In this document: positions 1-8,333 of the stretch, one piece after another
Layout of the letters: the number at the start of each line of letters is the position of its first letter
Position numbering within the stretch: position 1 is the first letter of the stretch
Origin: JBIKLM01 sp044375105
Lineage (GTDB): Bacteria > Planctomycetota > UBA1135 > GCA-002686595
DNA length: 13,931 nt
Assembly: GCA_044375105.1 (NCBI GenBank)
Contig: JBILNK010000109.1
Span: forward strand, 1-13,931
Direction of reading: 5' to 3'
Position numbers and translations under genes: made by a program
The notes under the pieces: generated by a model
Seen by the model: only the letters and a program-made list of their open reading frames with translations
Databases searched by the model: none
Told to the model about the DNA's origin: nothing

Positions 1-297
1 CTGCTTGGTGTAACCCGGCGGTCCGAGTTCGATGAGTGCATCGGCCAGGGGCTGCCCGCCCTCGTCGATCACGCGGCCGCGCACGGTCGCCAGGGAACTC
101 GGCGGGAGCGGTGCGGGCGGCGGCGGGGGCGGCGGCGGGGGCGGCGCGTCCTGCGAAGCGCTGCTCCAGGTTGGAGTCGCCCGCGGATCGGGCTCCGCAT
201 CCCACGGCTGCGCGGCGCGGGCGCCCAGCAGCAGACAGGCATAAACAAGCGTCGCGCTTTGGATCCGGGCGCGCAGTTGGCGAGGGGTCGAGCTCAT
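1..297 (-). CDS. Exported carboxypeptidase-regulatory-like protein, N-terminal part (cut by window edge)
   Basis: Only the first 99 codons are inside the window; the frame is open to base 1. The start is the ATG at 297-295. Residues 1-30 look like a signal peptide: basic start (R6, R9, R11), hydrophobic SATLVYACLLLG, then ARAAQ as a probable cleavage site. C21 is not in a good lipobox, so a lipoprotein is unlikely. A hydrophilic linker with ten consecutive prolines (residues 52-61) leads into VRGRVIDEGGQPLADALIEL (72-91), the first strands of a CarboxypepD_reg beta-sandwich. The protein is inferred to be exported, perhaps in an extracellular or envelope role; the real function lies in the missing part. 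It lies 133 bases downstream of another exported protein with the same N-terminal layout on the same strand, so the two are probable paralogs. Identity of the family is fairly sure, function unknown. Confidence 0.8.
   Translation of the reverse strand, partial: MSSTPRQLRARIQSATLVYACLLLGARAAQPWDAEPDPRATPTWSSASQDAPPPPPPPPPPAPLPPSSLATVRGRVIDEGGQPLADALIELGPPGYTKQ
115..146. repeat. 12-base tandem repeat encoding a poly-proline linker
   Basis: The unit GGGCGGCGGCGG occurs about 2.7 times with perfect period 12. On the minus strand it reads as four proline codons per unit and makes the run P52-P61 of the exported protein. Because the unit is a multiple of three, slippage would change linker length without breaking the frame. 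Confidence 0.75.
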
Positions 298-430
298 AGC
301 GGAGATCTCTTCGGAGTCCAGGTCAGCAGGCAAGCAGCACGAGAGCCAAGCCGATGGACCGGGTGGGGGTCGCTGGCGAACTCGGCTCGTGGGTCCCGGA
401 CGCTGGCTGGGGGGAATGGCGATTTCCTGC
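298..430. other. Spacer between the two carboxypeptidase-regulatory-like genes
   Basis: These 133 bases separate two minus-strand genes. I see no convincing promoter, no hairpin followed by a T-tract and no clear Shine-Dalgarno sequence before the ATG at 297. The gap is long enough for a separate promoter, so co-transcription of the two genes is possible but not shown. Confidence 0.4.
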
Positions 431-2968
431 TCAAGGCAAGCGCAGCTCGCGGCCCTGATCCGCGGGCCAATCCAGGGCGGCCGAGCGCGAGCGCGAGGGC
501 CCGGCGATGCGCTTGGGGGGCCGCTTGCCCGGGGGGAACAGGCGGAAGGGAGCGGCGGGCAGATCCAGGTCGAGCCAGCCCTCGGCGTCGGTGCAGACCG
601 CCACGGATTCTTCGATCAGCTTGGCTGGATCCTGGTTCGGATCGAAGCGCAGCCAGAGTTCGGCCTCGCGCAGGGGCGCGCCGTCCGCGGACAGGATCCG
701 CACACGGCCGCGGGTCATGGCGATCTCCGGGCGCCAGACCTGAGCCTGGCCCGGCGCGAGCTCCAGCTCGCTCGGCAGCCCGATCGTCCACAGGCTGGCG
801 CCGGTCGGCGCGATGCCGCGCAGCGCGGCGCGATAGCGACCGGGCGCCAGGCTGGCGAAAGTGGCGCTTCCCGAGGAGAACGGGCCGCTGCGCACCTCCC
901 GGCCCGGACCGGCCAGCACCAGCTCGAGCGCCGGCAGGCCTTGCGGCAACAGCACCTCGAGGGAGGCCGGCACGTGGGCCGAGAGATCCAGGTCCCGCTG
1001 GAGCACCCCGCCGGCGGACAGATCGACCTCGGCCAACACGGCGCGCGGGTCGCTGCCCTGCGTGGCTGCGTGCAAGCGGTAGACGTCCGGCGCGAAGCCA
1101 GAAAGCTCGTAACTCGGCGCGTCCAGGGCCTGGAACAGGTTCGGATCCCCGTCCGGGGGGCAGAGCTGGTTGCCCAGGTTTTGGAGCGAGAGCGATGCCT
1201 GGATGCGATCGCGGGTCAAGCGCAGCAGCAGCCGTCCGCGGCGCAGCTCGGCGGGCACGGTGAGGTTTCCGCGCAGGGTGCAGCTCGCTTCGAGCTGCAG
1301 CTCGAAGGTTTGGCCCGGAATCTGCGCCAAATCGAACTCCACGGGCCCCCCCAAGCGCAGCATGCGGTCCCCGGCGATCAGCCGGAAACTCATCGATCCG
1401 GTCCCCTCCCAATAGAAGAGGTCGTCCAATTCGTACAAGCCCGGCTCAATCGTCTCCGATTCGTAGATCTGGTAATTGGGCACCACATAGGCCGGCGAAT
1501 TCTGGAGCACGAGCGCACGGAACAGTTGGAGCGGAGCCTGACCTTCGATCTGACCCACGATCCTGGCCCAGACCGAGCCATCCATTTCCACGCGCAGCCG
1601 GCGAGTCCCACCGGGTTCGACGGCCGGCAGTTCCAACTTCTGGTGACCGTGACCGTCTGCCTGGATGCGCAGTCGCAGGGCATCGGGCGGCAGGCCTCGG
1701 AGCACGCGCCTGGTGACGGTCCCGCCGTCCTCCCCCGAGAGGTCGCTTGCGTTCAGGAAATCGAACGTCTCGAAGCTGCCGTCGACTTCGAGAGCGATCT
1801 GGGCTTCTTGGATCGCCTCCCCGCTGGCCCGATCGACGAGCTCCAGGATCAGGCTTGAATTGCCTTCGATCTGGATCTCCGTGACCTCATCGGAGGGCTC
1901 GAGCGAGCGCAACAGGGGGATGTAGCGGGGATCGAGGATGCTCAGAGTCAGGGGCTGCTTCCCCCCGGAATGCACGAAGATCGACTCCTGGGGTCCGATC
2001 CGGAACGACAGACCCGGGACACCGCTCGGGGCGGGCACGCCGCGGGCCTGTGACAGCGGCCGCGCCGTGGCCGGATCGAAGCCGATCGTGAGCGGCAGGG
2101 GCCCGTCCGGGCCGAAGACCTCGATCCCCTGGGGCGAAAGGGGCGAGCCCGGCGGAAGGTCAAAAAAGTCGTTCAACGCAAAGCGGATCGCGATCAGCCC
2201 GCTGAGGTCGGGACCGTCGTAGACGGCCTGGACCTCGAGCGCGGAGACCTCCGGGGACCATTCGGGCACTTCGAACTCGACCTCGACCCCCGCACCCGAG
2301 AAGTGCTCCAGCCGCAAGCGCTTCGTTCCGGGCCGCATGGCCTCGATCCGCAGGCCGTCGGGACCCAAATCCGCTGAAAATCCGCTGGAGCTCACCCCGT
2401 GCTTCAATTCGCCCCCCGCGATGCGCTTGACGGGCGTCATCAAGCTAGGCACATCGAACGTCCAGCCCTCGTGCAGCGGCCGGCCTTGGGTGTCGTGCAG
2501 CATGACCTGCACAGGCACCCCGCGGCGCAGGGGGATCGCCCCGAGCTCGATCCCACCGGAAAGCCGCGTAGGCAGGTGCAATTCCGCCGGCAACAGACCG
2601 GGCAGCCGGAAGACGATTTCGAGCTCGTCCCCATCGGGAACCGACTCCAACGTCAGCTCGAAACTACCATCGGCGGCGGAAATGGCCGTGGACTGGTAGA
2701 CCCAGACGGACTCGCCCCGCTCGTTGCGCTCGAATTCCTTGTCGCCGCCGGCGACCTCCACGCCGGCCATGGGCTGTCCGGCGACATCCACGAGCTGGCC
2801 GCGGAGCCGGCATGCGGACCTCGCCGGCTCGGGATCTTCCGCGGACTGCGGGCGCGAACTCGAAGCGGAAACTGGATACCGGAGCGCGGCGCCATGGGCC
2901 GCGAGCGGGGACAGGCACAGGGTCGCGCCGGCGAGCCAGGCGGACGCTCGAGGGCAAGACGAGCGCAT
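431..2968 (-). CDS. Large exported carboxypeptidase-regulatory-like, beta-sandwich protein (845 aa)
   Basis: The ATG start at 2968-2966 gives a clean signal peptide: MRSSCPRASAWLAGATLCLS, then PLAAHG with cleavage probably after G26. Residues about 54-110 form a CarboxypepD_reg domain (RGQLVDVAGQPMAGVEVAG, followed by AADGSFELTL). The rest is a series of beta-rich segments with no catalytic motif that I can recognise. Several segments have the look of further Ig/transthyretin-like sandwiches, for example around 380-460 (LILELVDRASGEAIQEAQIA), 555-600, and 760-830 (GRVRILSADGAPLREAELWL). There is no transmembrane helix after the signal peptide and no sorting signal at the C-terminus, which ends in a basic stretch. 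Such proteins are abundant in Planctomycetota and Myxococcota, usually without assigned function. It follows the cardiolipin synthase gene by 56 bases on the same strand and precedes a likely paralog. An envelope or secreted structural or binding role is inference. Confidence 0.85.
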   Translation of the reverse strand: MRSSCPRASAWLAGATLCLSPLAAHGAALRYPVSASSSRPQSAEDPEPARSACRLRGQLVDVAGQPMAGVEVAGGDKEFERNERGESVWVYQSTAISAADGSFELTLESVPDGDELEIVFRLPGLLPAELHLPTRLSGGIELGAIPLRRGVPVQVMLHDTQGRPLHEGWTFDVPSLMTPVKRIAGGELKHGVSSSGFSADLGPDGLRIEAMRPGTKRLRLEHFSGAGVEVEFEVPEWSPEVSALEVQAVYDGPDLSGLIAIRFALNDFFDLPPGSPLSPQGIEVFGPDGPLPLTIGFDPATARPLSQARGVPAPSGVPGLSFRIGPQESIFVHSGGKQPLTLSILDPRYIPLLRSLEPSDEVTEIQIEGNSSLILELVDRASGEAIQEAQIALEVDGSFETFDFLNASDLSGEDGGTVTRRVLRGLPPDALRLRIQADGHGHQKLELPAVEPGGTRRLRVEMDGSVWARIVGQIEGQAPLQLFRALVLQNSPAYVVPNYQIYESETIEPGLYELDDLFYWEGTGSMSFRLIAGDRMLRLGGPVEFDLAQIPGQTFELQLEASCTLRGNLTVPAELRRGRLLLRLTRDRIQASLSLQNLGNQLCPPDGDPNLFQALDAPSYELSGFAPDVYRLHAATQGSDPRAVLAEVDLSAGGVLQRDLDLSAHVPASLEVLLPQGLPALELVLAGPGREVRSGPFSSGSATFASLAPGRYRAALRGIAPTGASLWTIGLPSELELAPGQAQVWRPEIAMTRGRVRILSADGAPLREAELWLRFDPNQDPAKLIEESVAVCTDAEGWLDLDLPAAPFRLFPPGKRPPKRIAGPSRSRSAALDWPADQGRELRLP

Positions 2969-3024
2969 GGGGCCAGCCTAAGCGCAGCGGCGCGGATCGG
3001 GAAGGCCCCCGCCAGGCTCCGCGG

Positions 3025-4461
3025 TCACAATTGTCCGGACATCAGGCGCGTCAAGCGGATCACCACGCGCTTCCACCAGGGCTGCTTGGCGTAGGTGTCG
3101 AGGTCCGCAGGTGTGGCCTGCTCGAAATCGTGCCGCAGGGCGTCCTCCAAGGCCTGGACCGCCTCCGGCTGGCGGGTCACGGCGGTGGCCTCGAAGTTCA
3201 GGTGGAACGAGCGGTTGTCGAGATTCACCGATCCCACCGCGGCGAGATGATCGTCGACCAGGGCCACCTTTTGGTGCATGAAGCCGGCGTGGTAATGGAA
3301 CAGCTGGATGCCGACGTGTTTGATCTCGTCGTAGTAGCTGAGCGAGCACAGGCGCGGCACCAGGTGATCGGCGCGCAGCGGCACCAGGATGCGCACATCG
3401 ACCCCGCGCAGGGCGGCGGCTTTGAGGGCAGCCAGGGTGGCGCGATCGGGCACGAAATAGGGCGTCGCGATCCACAGCCGGCGGCGTGCGGTGGCGAACA
3501 GGGCGTGGAAGAAGAGGCTGCAGATCTCGATCGGATCCGAGGGGCCGCTGCAAACGACCGCCGCTGGCGCAGCGCACACGGCGCGGCCCTCCGGGGCCGG
3601 CAGCACCACGCTCCAGTCCCCGCGGATCGCTTCCCCCGTGGCCCAGTACCAATCCGCCAGGAAGGAGGCCTGCAGCAGCTTGACCGCCGGCCCCTCGAGG
3701 CGCATCTGCGTGTCCCGCCAGGCTCCGATCTCCGGGTCCAGCCCGAGGTACTCGTCGCCGACGTTGACGCCGCCGCAATAGCCGATGCGGCCGTCCACCA
3801 GCAGGATCTTGCGATGGTTCCTGAAATTGATCTGGAAGCGGTTGCCCGGTCCGCGGGTGGTCTTGAACCCGCTGCTGCGGATGCCGGCCCTGCGGACACG
3901 CCGGAGGAAGCTATCCGACAGGTCGAAGCTGCCGATCTCGTCGTAAAGCAGGCACACGGTCACACCCGCAGCGGCGCGTTCGGCCAGGGCCGCCAGGAAG
4001 CGCTCGCCGGTCCCATCGTCGTGCAGGATGTAGACCTGCAGGAACACGCTGTGGCGCGCGGCTTGGATGTCCGCCAGCATGGCCGTATAGATCGCTTCGG
4101 CATCGATCAAAACGCGGCACAGGTTGCCCTCGGTGAAGCCCAGGGGCAGCAATTGCCGCAGGGTTCGGCCCAAGCTTTCGACGCGCGGGTCCAGCACGCT
4201 TTCGTGGCGCTTGGCCTCCCCGAACAGGTCCTGCAGCGTGGTGCGATAACGGGCTTGGGCCGCGCGCAGGCCGCGCCCGTAGCCATTGAACTTGGTGCGC
4301 CCGAGCACCCAATAGGCCGGCACGGCCACCCAGGGCAGGGCCACCAGCAGGACCACCCAGGCCAGGGCCGACGAGGGCGCGCGCACGTTCATGACCGCGT
4401 GGGCGGCATTGAACACGCCGACCAGTTCCACGGCGGTCAGGACCGCTCCCCAGAGCGTCAC
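3025..4461 (-). CDS. cls: Cardiolipin synthase, phospholipase D superfamily, ClsA-like architecture
   Basis: A 478-residue membrane protein expected to condense two phosphatidylglycerols (or PG with PE) into cardiolipin at the inner membrane. Two transmembrane helices (about 5-22 and 31-52) form the PLDc_N region, with the typical segment LAWVVLLVALPWVAVPAYWV followed by LGRTKF. Two complete HKD motifs are visible: H216-x-K218-x4-D223 in NHRKILLVD, and H396-x-K398-x4-D403 in MHQKVALVD, the latter followed by GSVNLDNRS. Length and layout match ClsA (486 aa in E. coli) better than the shorter, anchor-free ClsB. The start is taken as GTG at 4461-4459, which overlaps the TGA of the upstream gene as GTGA and places the first helix at the N-terminus. 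This overlap implies translational coupling with the YbhP-like gene. The open frame continues upstream, but that part is antisense to nothing conserved and overlaps the neighbour. Confidence 0.93.
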   Translation of the reverse strand: MTLWGAVLTAVELVGVFNAAHAVMNVRAPSSALAWVVLLVALPWVAVPAYWVLGRTKFNGYGRGLRAAQARYRTTLQDLFGEAKRHESVLDPRVESLGRTLRQLLPLGFTEGNLCRVLIDAEAIYTAMLADIQAARHSVFLQVYILHDDGTGERFLAALAERAAAGVTVCLLYDEIGSFDLSDSFLRRVRRAGIRSSGFKTTRGPGNRFQINFRNHRKILLVDGRIGYCGGVNVGDEYLGLDPEIGAWRDTQMRLEGPAVKLLQASFLADWYWATGEAIRGDWSVVLPAPEGRAVCAAPAAVVCSGPSDPIEICSLFFHALFATARRRLWIATPYFVPDRATLAALKAAALRGVDVRILVPLRADHLVPRLCSLSYYDEIKHVGIQLFHYHAGFMHQKVALVDDHLAAVGSVNLDNRSFHLNFEATAVTRQPEAVQALEDALRHDFEQATPADLDTYAKQPWWKRVVIRLTRLMSGQL

Positions 4462-5195
4462 GGCTCGACCTCGGCCAGCAGCGGACAATGGTCGGAGAGC
4501 GCACGCCACGGCTCGCCGTCGGGGCAGATCGCGGCGCGGGGGCGCAGGCCGCGCAGGTAGATGCGATCGAGGCGCAGCAGTGGAAAGGCGCTCGGGAAGG
4601 TGCGCGCATGCCCGCCGTGCAGGGTCTTGTGGGCGTCCACCAGCCCGAGGCGGCGCTCGAGCAGCCCGCCCACGGTGCCGCGCCAATCGTTGAAGTCCCC
4701 GGCGATCACCAGGGGCGCCGCCCTGGGCACGTGCTGTTCGACGCGCTCGCACAGGCGCTCGGCCTGGCGCCGCCGGCCGCGTTCGAACAGATCGAGGTGC
4801 AGGCACACCAGGTGCAAGGGCTCCCGCCAGCCCGGGGCCGCGATCGTGCCGTGCAGCAGCCCGCGGCGCTCCAGCCGGTTGTTGGAGACGTCGATGTTCT
4901 CGTGGGTCACGAAGGGAAAGCGCGACAGGATCGCGTTGCCGTGGTGGCCGTCGTCGTAGAGCGCGTTGCGGCCGTAGGCGAAATGCGGCCAGAGCGTGTC
5001 CGCCAGGAACTCGAACTGCGGCTCCGCAGGCCAATCGCGCTGGCTCCGCGCATGGCCGCGGTGCTCGCCCTGGACCTCCTGTAGGAAGACCACGTCCGCC
5101 TCCGCCTCGCGGATCAACAGCCGCATGCGCTCCAGCACGAACTGCCGGTTGAGCAGGCTCCAGCCCTTGTGGATGTTGTAGGTCAGCAGGCGCAC
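4458..5195 (-). CDS. ybhP: YbhP-like endonuclease/exonuclease/phosphatase (EEP) family protein
   Basis: The protein carries the EEP (DNase I-like) metal-dependent hydrolase fold: LLTYNIHKG with N7, FLQEV with E40, CLHLDL with H133, IAGDFNDW with D167 and N169, LLRLDRIY with D210, and LSDHCPL with D235-H236. It also shares family-specific stretches with E. coli YbhP, such as FEFLADTLWPHFAYGRNALY, GHHGNAILSRFP and ARTFPSAFPLLRLDRIY. The substrate is not known for YbhP; a phosphodiester in lipid or nucleic acid is possible. I chose the GTG at 5195-5193, giving 245 residues, because conserved sequence begins at once and the length fits the family (253 in E. coli). An in-frame GTG at 5447 would add 84 residues rich in P, G, R and A with no conservation. 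Its TGA overlaps the cardiolipin synthase start, repeating the ybhP-clsB neighbourhood of E. coli, so a link to cardiolipin metabolism is likely by context. Confidence 0.88.
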   Translation of the reverse strand: MRLLTYNIHKGWSLLNRQFVLERMRLLIREAEADVVFLQEVQGEHRGHARSQRDWPAEPQFEFLADTLWPHFAYGRNALYDDGHHGNAILSRFPFVTHENIDVSNNRLERRGLLHGTIAAPGWREPLHLVCLHLDLFERGRRRQAERLCERVEQHVPRAAPLVIAGDFNDWRGTVGGLLERRLGLVDAHKTLHGGHARTFPSAFPLLRLDRIYLRGLRPRAAICPDGEPWRALSDHCPLLAEVEP

Positions 5196-5392
5196 GGGGC
5201 GGCGCAGGGAGCGCCGAGCCCAAGGTAGGCCCTCGGGCAGGCCGGGCTCCAGGCGCTGGCTGGGGCCCGGGGGCAGCCCAGCGCGCCGGGTCGCAGCGCG
5301 CTGAGCCGAACTGGACCCGCACGCGCCGAGGTCCCAGGCGCTCGGGCCCCCGGGGTCAGCCTGTCCAACTCTCCGCTCGGACAGACCCGGAA

Positions 5393-5408
5393 CTGGAATG
5401 GGTTCCAG
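5393..5408. promoter_or_regulatory. Inverted repeat, candidate operator
   Basis: A perfect 6-base inverted repeat CTGGAA / TTCCAG with a TGGG centre sits in the divergent spacer. It lies 177 bases before the dioxygenase start and 198 bases before the YbhP-like start. A second repeat (CTGTCC/GGACAG, 5361-5384) lies directly beside it. Position suits a repressor site; no regulator gene is present to test this. Confidence 0.3.
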
Positions 5409-5485
5409 GATCGGGCTGGCGACCCTAAACCAATTCCTGAAGGGCACTTACGTTCAAGAGTCGAGGCCCTGGACCGCTCCGGGAA

Positions 5486-5496
5486 CCCCCTGGGGG
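5486..5496. promoter_or_regulatory. C-tract/G-tract palindrome upstream of the persulfide dioxygenase gene
   Basis: CCCCC-T-GGGGG lies 88 bases before the dioxygenase ATG. Operators of the CsoR/CstR repressor family, which control cst operons in Gram-positives, are built from facing C and G tracts. The likeness is only of that general kind, and such runs arise easily in GC-rich DNA. Confidence 0.22.
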
Positions 5497-5584
5497 GCGC
5501 CGGGCTCCAATGGAAGGCAGACCGGGAGCGACCTGGAGGGCGGATCCTCCCCGCCCCGGCGCTGCACCGAACCCAACACGCGCC

Positions 5585-6979
5585 ATGATCCTCAAGCAGT
5601 ACTACCTCGGTTGCCTGGCCCACGCCTCCTACCTGCTGGTCGACGAGGGCAGCCGCACGGCTCTGGTGGTCGACCCGCAGCGCGACGTGGACCAGTACGT
5701 GCGCGATGCCCAGCAGCTCGGGGCCACGATCCGGCATGTGCTGCTGACCCACTACCACGCGGACTTCGTGGCCGGGCACCTCGAGCTGCAAAAGCGCACC
5801 GGCGCGCGCATCGGCCTCGGCAACGCGGTCAAGCCGGAATATCCGGCGGACCTCTACGCCGACGGCGAACGCCTCGAGTTCCAGGACCTGGCCATCGCCG
5901 TGCTGCACACCCCCGGCCACACGCCGGAGAGCGTCACCTACCTGGTGTACGACAAGCGCAAGGACGCCAAACAGCCCTACGCCGCCCTGACCGGCGACAC
6001 GCTGTTCATCGGCGACGTGGGCCGCCCGGACCTGCTGGCTTCGATCGGTTTCACGTCGGAGCAGCTCGGGGCGATGCTGTACCACTCGCTGCACCAGAAG
6101 CTGCTCAAGCTGCCCGACAGCACCCTGATCTATCCGGCCCACGGGGCCGGCTCGATGTGCGGCAAGAACCTCTCCAACGAGAAGGTCTCGACCCTCGGCC
6201 AGCAGCGCGCCAGCAACTACGCCCTGCAGCCCATGTCCGAGGCAGACTTCATCGCCTTGGTCAGCGCCGGCCAGCCGGAAGCGCCGCAGTACTTCGTGCA
6301 CGACGCGATCTTGAACCGCCAGAATCGCGAGACTCTCGAGGATTCCCTGGGCAAGAAGCTGAATCCCCTGGGCCTCGAAGCCGCCCTGCGCCTGGCCAAT
6401 TCGGGCGCGACGCTGCTCGACGTGCGCGATGCGGACGAATTCGCCGCCGGCCACCTGTCGGGCAGCCTCAACATCGGCCTGTCCGGCAGCTTCGCCACCT
6501 GGGCCGGCACGATGCTGCCGCCCAAGGGGCCGATCGTGATCGTGGGCCGGGCCGATCAGCACGCCGAAGCAGGCATGCGCCTCGGCCGCATCGGCCTCGA
6601 CAACCTGCAGGGCGCCCTGGCCTTCGACCCGAGCTGGGCCAAGACGCGCCCTGAACTGGTCCAGCGCTTCGAGCGCCTGGAGCCGCGCCCCTTCGAGGCC
6701 TGGATCGGCTCCGCGGACCGCCCGCAGGTGCTCGACATCCGCACGCCTGCCGAAACCAACGCGGGCGCGCTGCCGGGCGCCACGCTGATCCCGCTCAACC
6801 AGCTGCCGAACCGGCTGGCCGAGCTGGACCCGAAGCGCCCCCTGGCGATCGTGTGCCGCTCCGGCTACCGCTCGTCCCTGGCCGCCAGCTTGTTGCAAGC
6901 GCGCGGCTTCCAGCGCCTGGCCGACCTCAAGGGCGGCATGACCGCCTGGGACGCGGCCCATAGCCCGGCCAAGGGTTGA
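5585..6979 (+). CDS. cstB: CstB-like persulfide dioxygenase fused to two rhodanese domains
   Basis: A 464-residue cytoplasmic protein. Residues 1-235 form a metallo-beta-lactamase-fold persulfide dioxygenase (ETHE1 type): THYHADFVAGH carries H56, H58 and D60; HTPGHTPES carries H112; LTGDTLFIGDVGRPDL carries D138; IYPAHGAGSMCGK follows. H56, H112 and D138 should bind the single Fe(II), which oxidises glutathione or other low-molecular persulfide to sulfite. Residues about 265-345 form a rhodanese-like domain (LLDVRDADEFAAGHLSGSLN) whose loop reads IVGRADQ, with no cysteine, so it is inactive. Residues about 370-460 form a second rhodanese with active C424 in CRSGYRSS. Order, length and the dead middle domain match S. 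aureus CstB (about 444 aa). The ATG at 5585 gives the conserved start MILKQYYLGCLAHASYLLVD; no clear Shine-Dalgarno sequence precedes it. SQR follows after 151 bases. Confidence 0.93.
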   Translation: MILKQYYLGCLAHASYLLVDEGSRTALVVDPQRDVDQYVRDAQQLGATIRHVLLTHYHADFVAGHLELQKRTGARIGLGNAVKPEYPADLYADGERLEFQDLAIAVLHTPGHTPESVTYLVYDKRKDAKQPYAALTGDTLFIGDVGRPDLLASIGFTSEQLGAMLYHSLHQKLLKLPDSTLIYPAHGAGSMCGKNLSNEKVSTLGQQRASNYALQPMSEADFIALVSAGQPEAPQYFVHDAILNRQNRETLEDSLGKKLNPLGLEAALRLANSGATLLDVRDADEFAAGHLSGSLNIGLSGSFATWAGTMLPPKGPIVIVGRADQHAEAGMRLGRIGLDNLQGALAFDPSWAKTRPELVQRFERLEPRPFEAWIGSADRPQVLDIRTPAETNAGALPGATLIPLNQLPNRLAELDPKRPLAIVCRSGYRSSLAASLLQARGFQRLADLKGGMTAWDAAHSPAKG

Positions 6980-6997
6980 CCTGAACTCCTCCATCCG

Positions 6998-7016
6998 CGG
7001 GCGCGGGCAGCGCCCG
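6998..7016 (+). repeat. GC-rich hairpin between the dioxygenase and SQR genes
   Basis: CGGGCGC (6998-7004), a 5-base loop and GCGCCCG (7010-7016) form a perfect 7-pair stem, 18 bases after the dioxygenase stop. No T-tract follows, so it is not a standard terminator. It could protect the upstream message end or act as a weak attenuator. The rest of the 151-base spacer shows nothing clear. Confidence 0.4.
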
Positions 7017-7130
7017 GCCCGACGGCGCCGCCTCCTCGCTGCGCCGCCGGGTCGATCGGCGGGCCGCGTCTCTGGGCAGGGGCGCGGTCCCGCCGAACCC
7101 GGACCCTTCCCGCGGCCCGCGTGACTCGCC

Positions 7131-8333
<1,203 letters not shown>

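Larger units (their letters stand above)
5196..5584. promoter_or_regulatory. Divergent spacer between the cardiolipin and sulfide-oxidation gene sets
   Basis: This 389-base region should hold promoters for both directions. It contains four small symmetric elements: CCCCGGGG (5348-5355), CTGTCC...GGACAG (5361-5384), CTGGAA-TGGG-TTCCAG (5393-5408) and CCCCC-T-GGGGG (5486-5496). An A/T-richer island lies at 5424-5460, rare in this window. A weak plus-strand promoter candidate is TTCCAG (5403) with a 17-base gap to TAAACC (5426), overlapping the third repeat; the match to the consensus is poor. The left part, 5196-5447, would be coding only if the YbhP-like gene used its far upstream GTG, which I doubt. 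Confidence 0.5.

Noticed and set aside
389..1858. Plus-strand open frame opposite the large exported protein
   Set aside because: The minus-strand gene has a signal peptide and a known domain; the plus frame shows no recognisable motif.
2812..4560. Plus-strand open frame of 582 codons opposite the cardiolipin synthase
   Set aside because: It is antisense to both HKD motifs and has no domain of its own.
5196..5447. 84-residue N-terminal extension of the YbhP-like protein from a GTG at 5447
   Set aside because: The extra sequence is rich in P, G, R and A and not alike to the family; the shorter form has the normal length.
5441..5458. Sigma-54-like promoter (GGGCAC, 5 bases, TTCA)
   Set aside because: The essential GC at the -12 position is missing.
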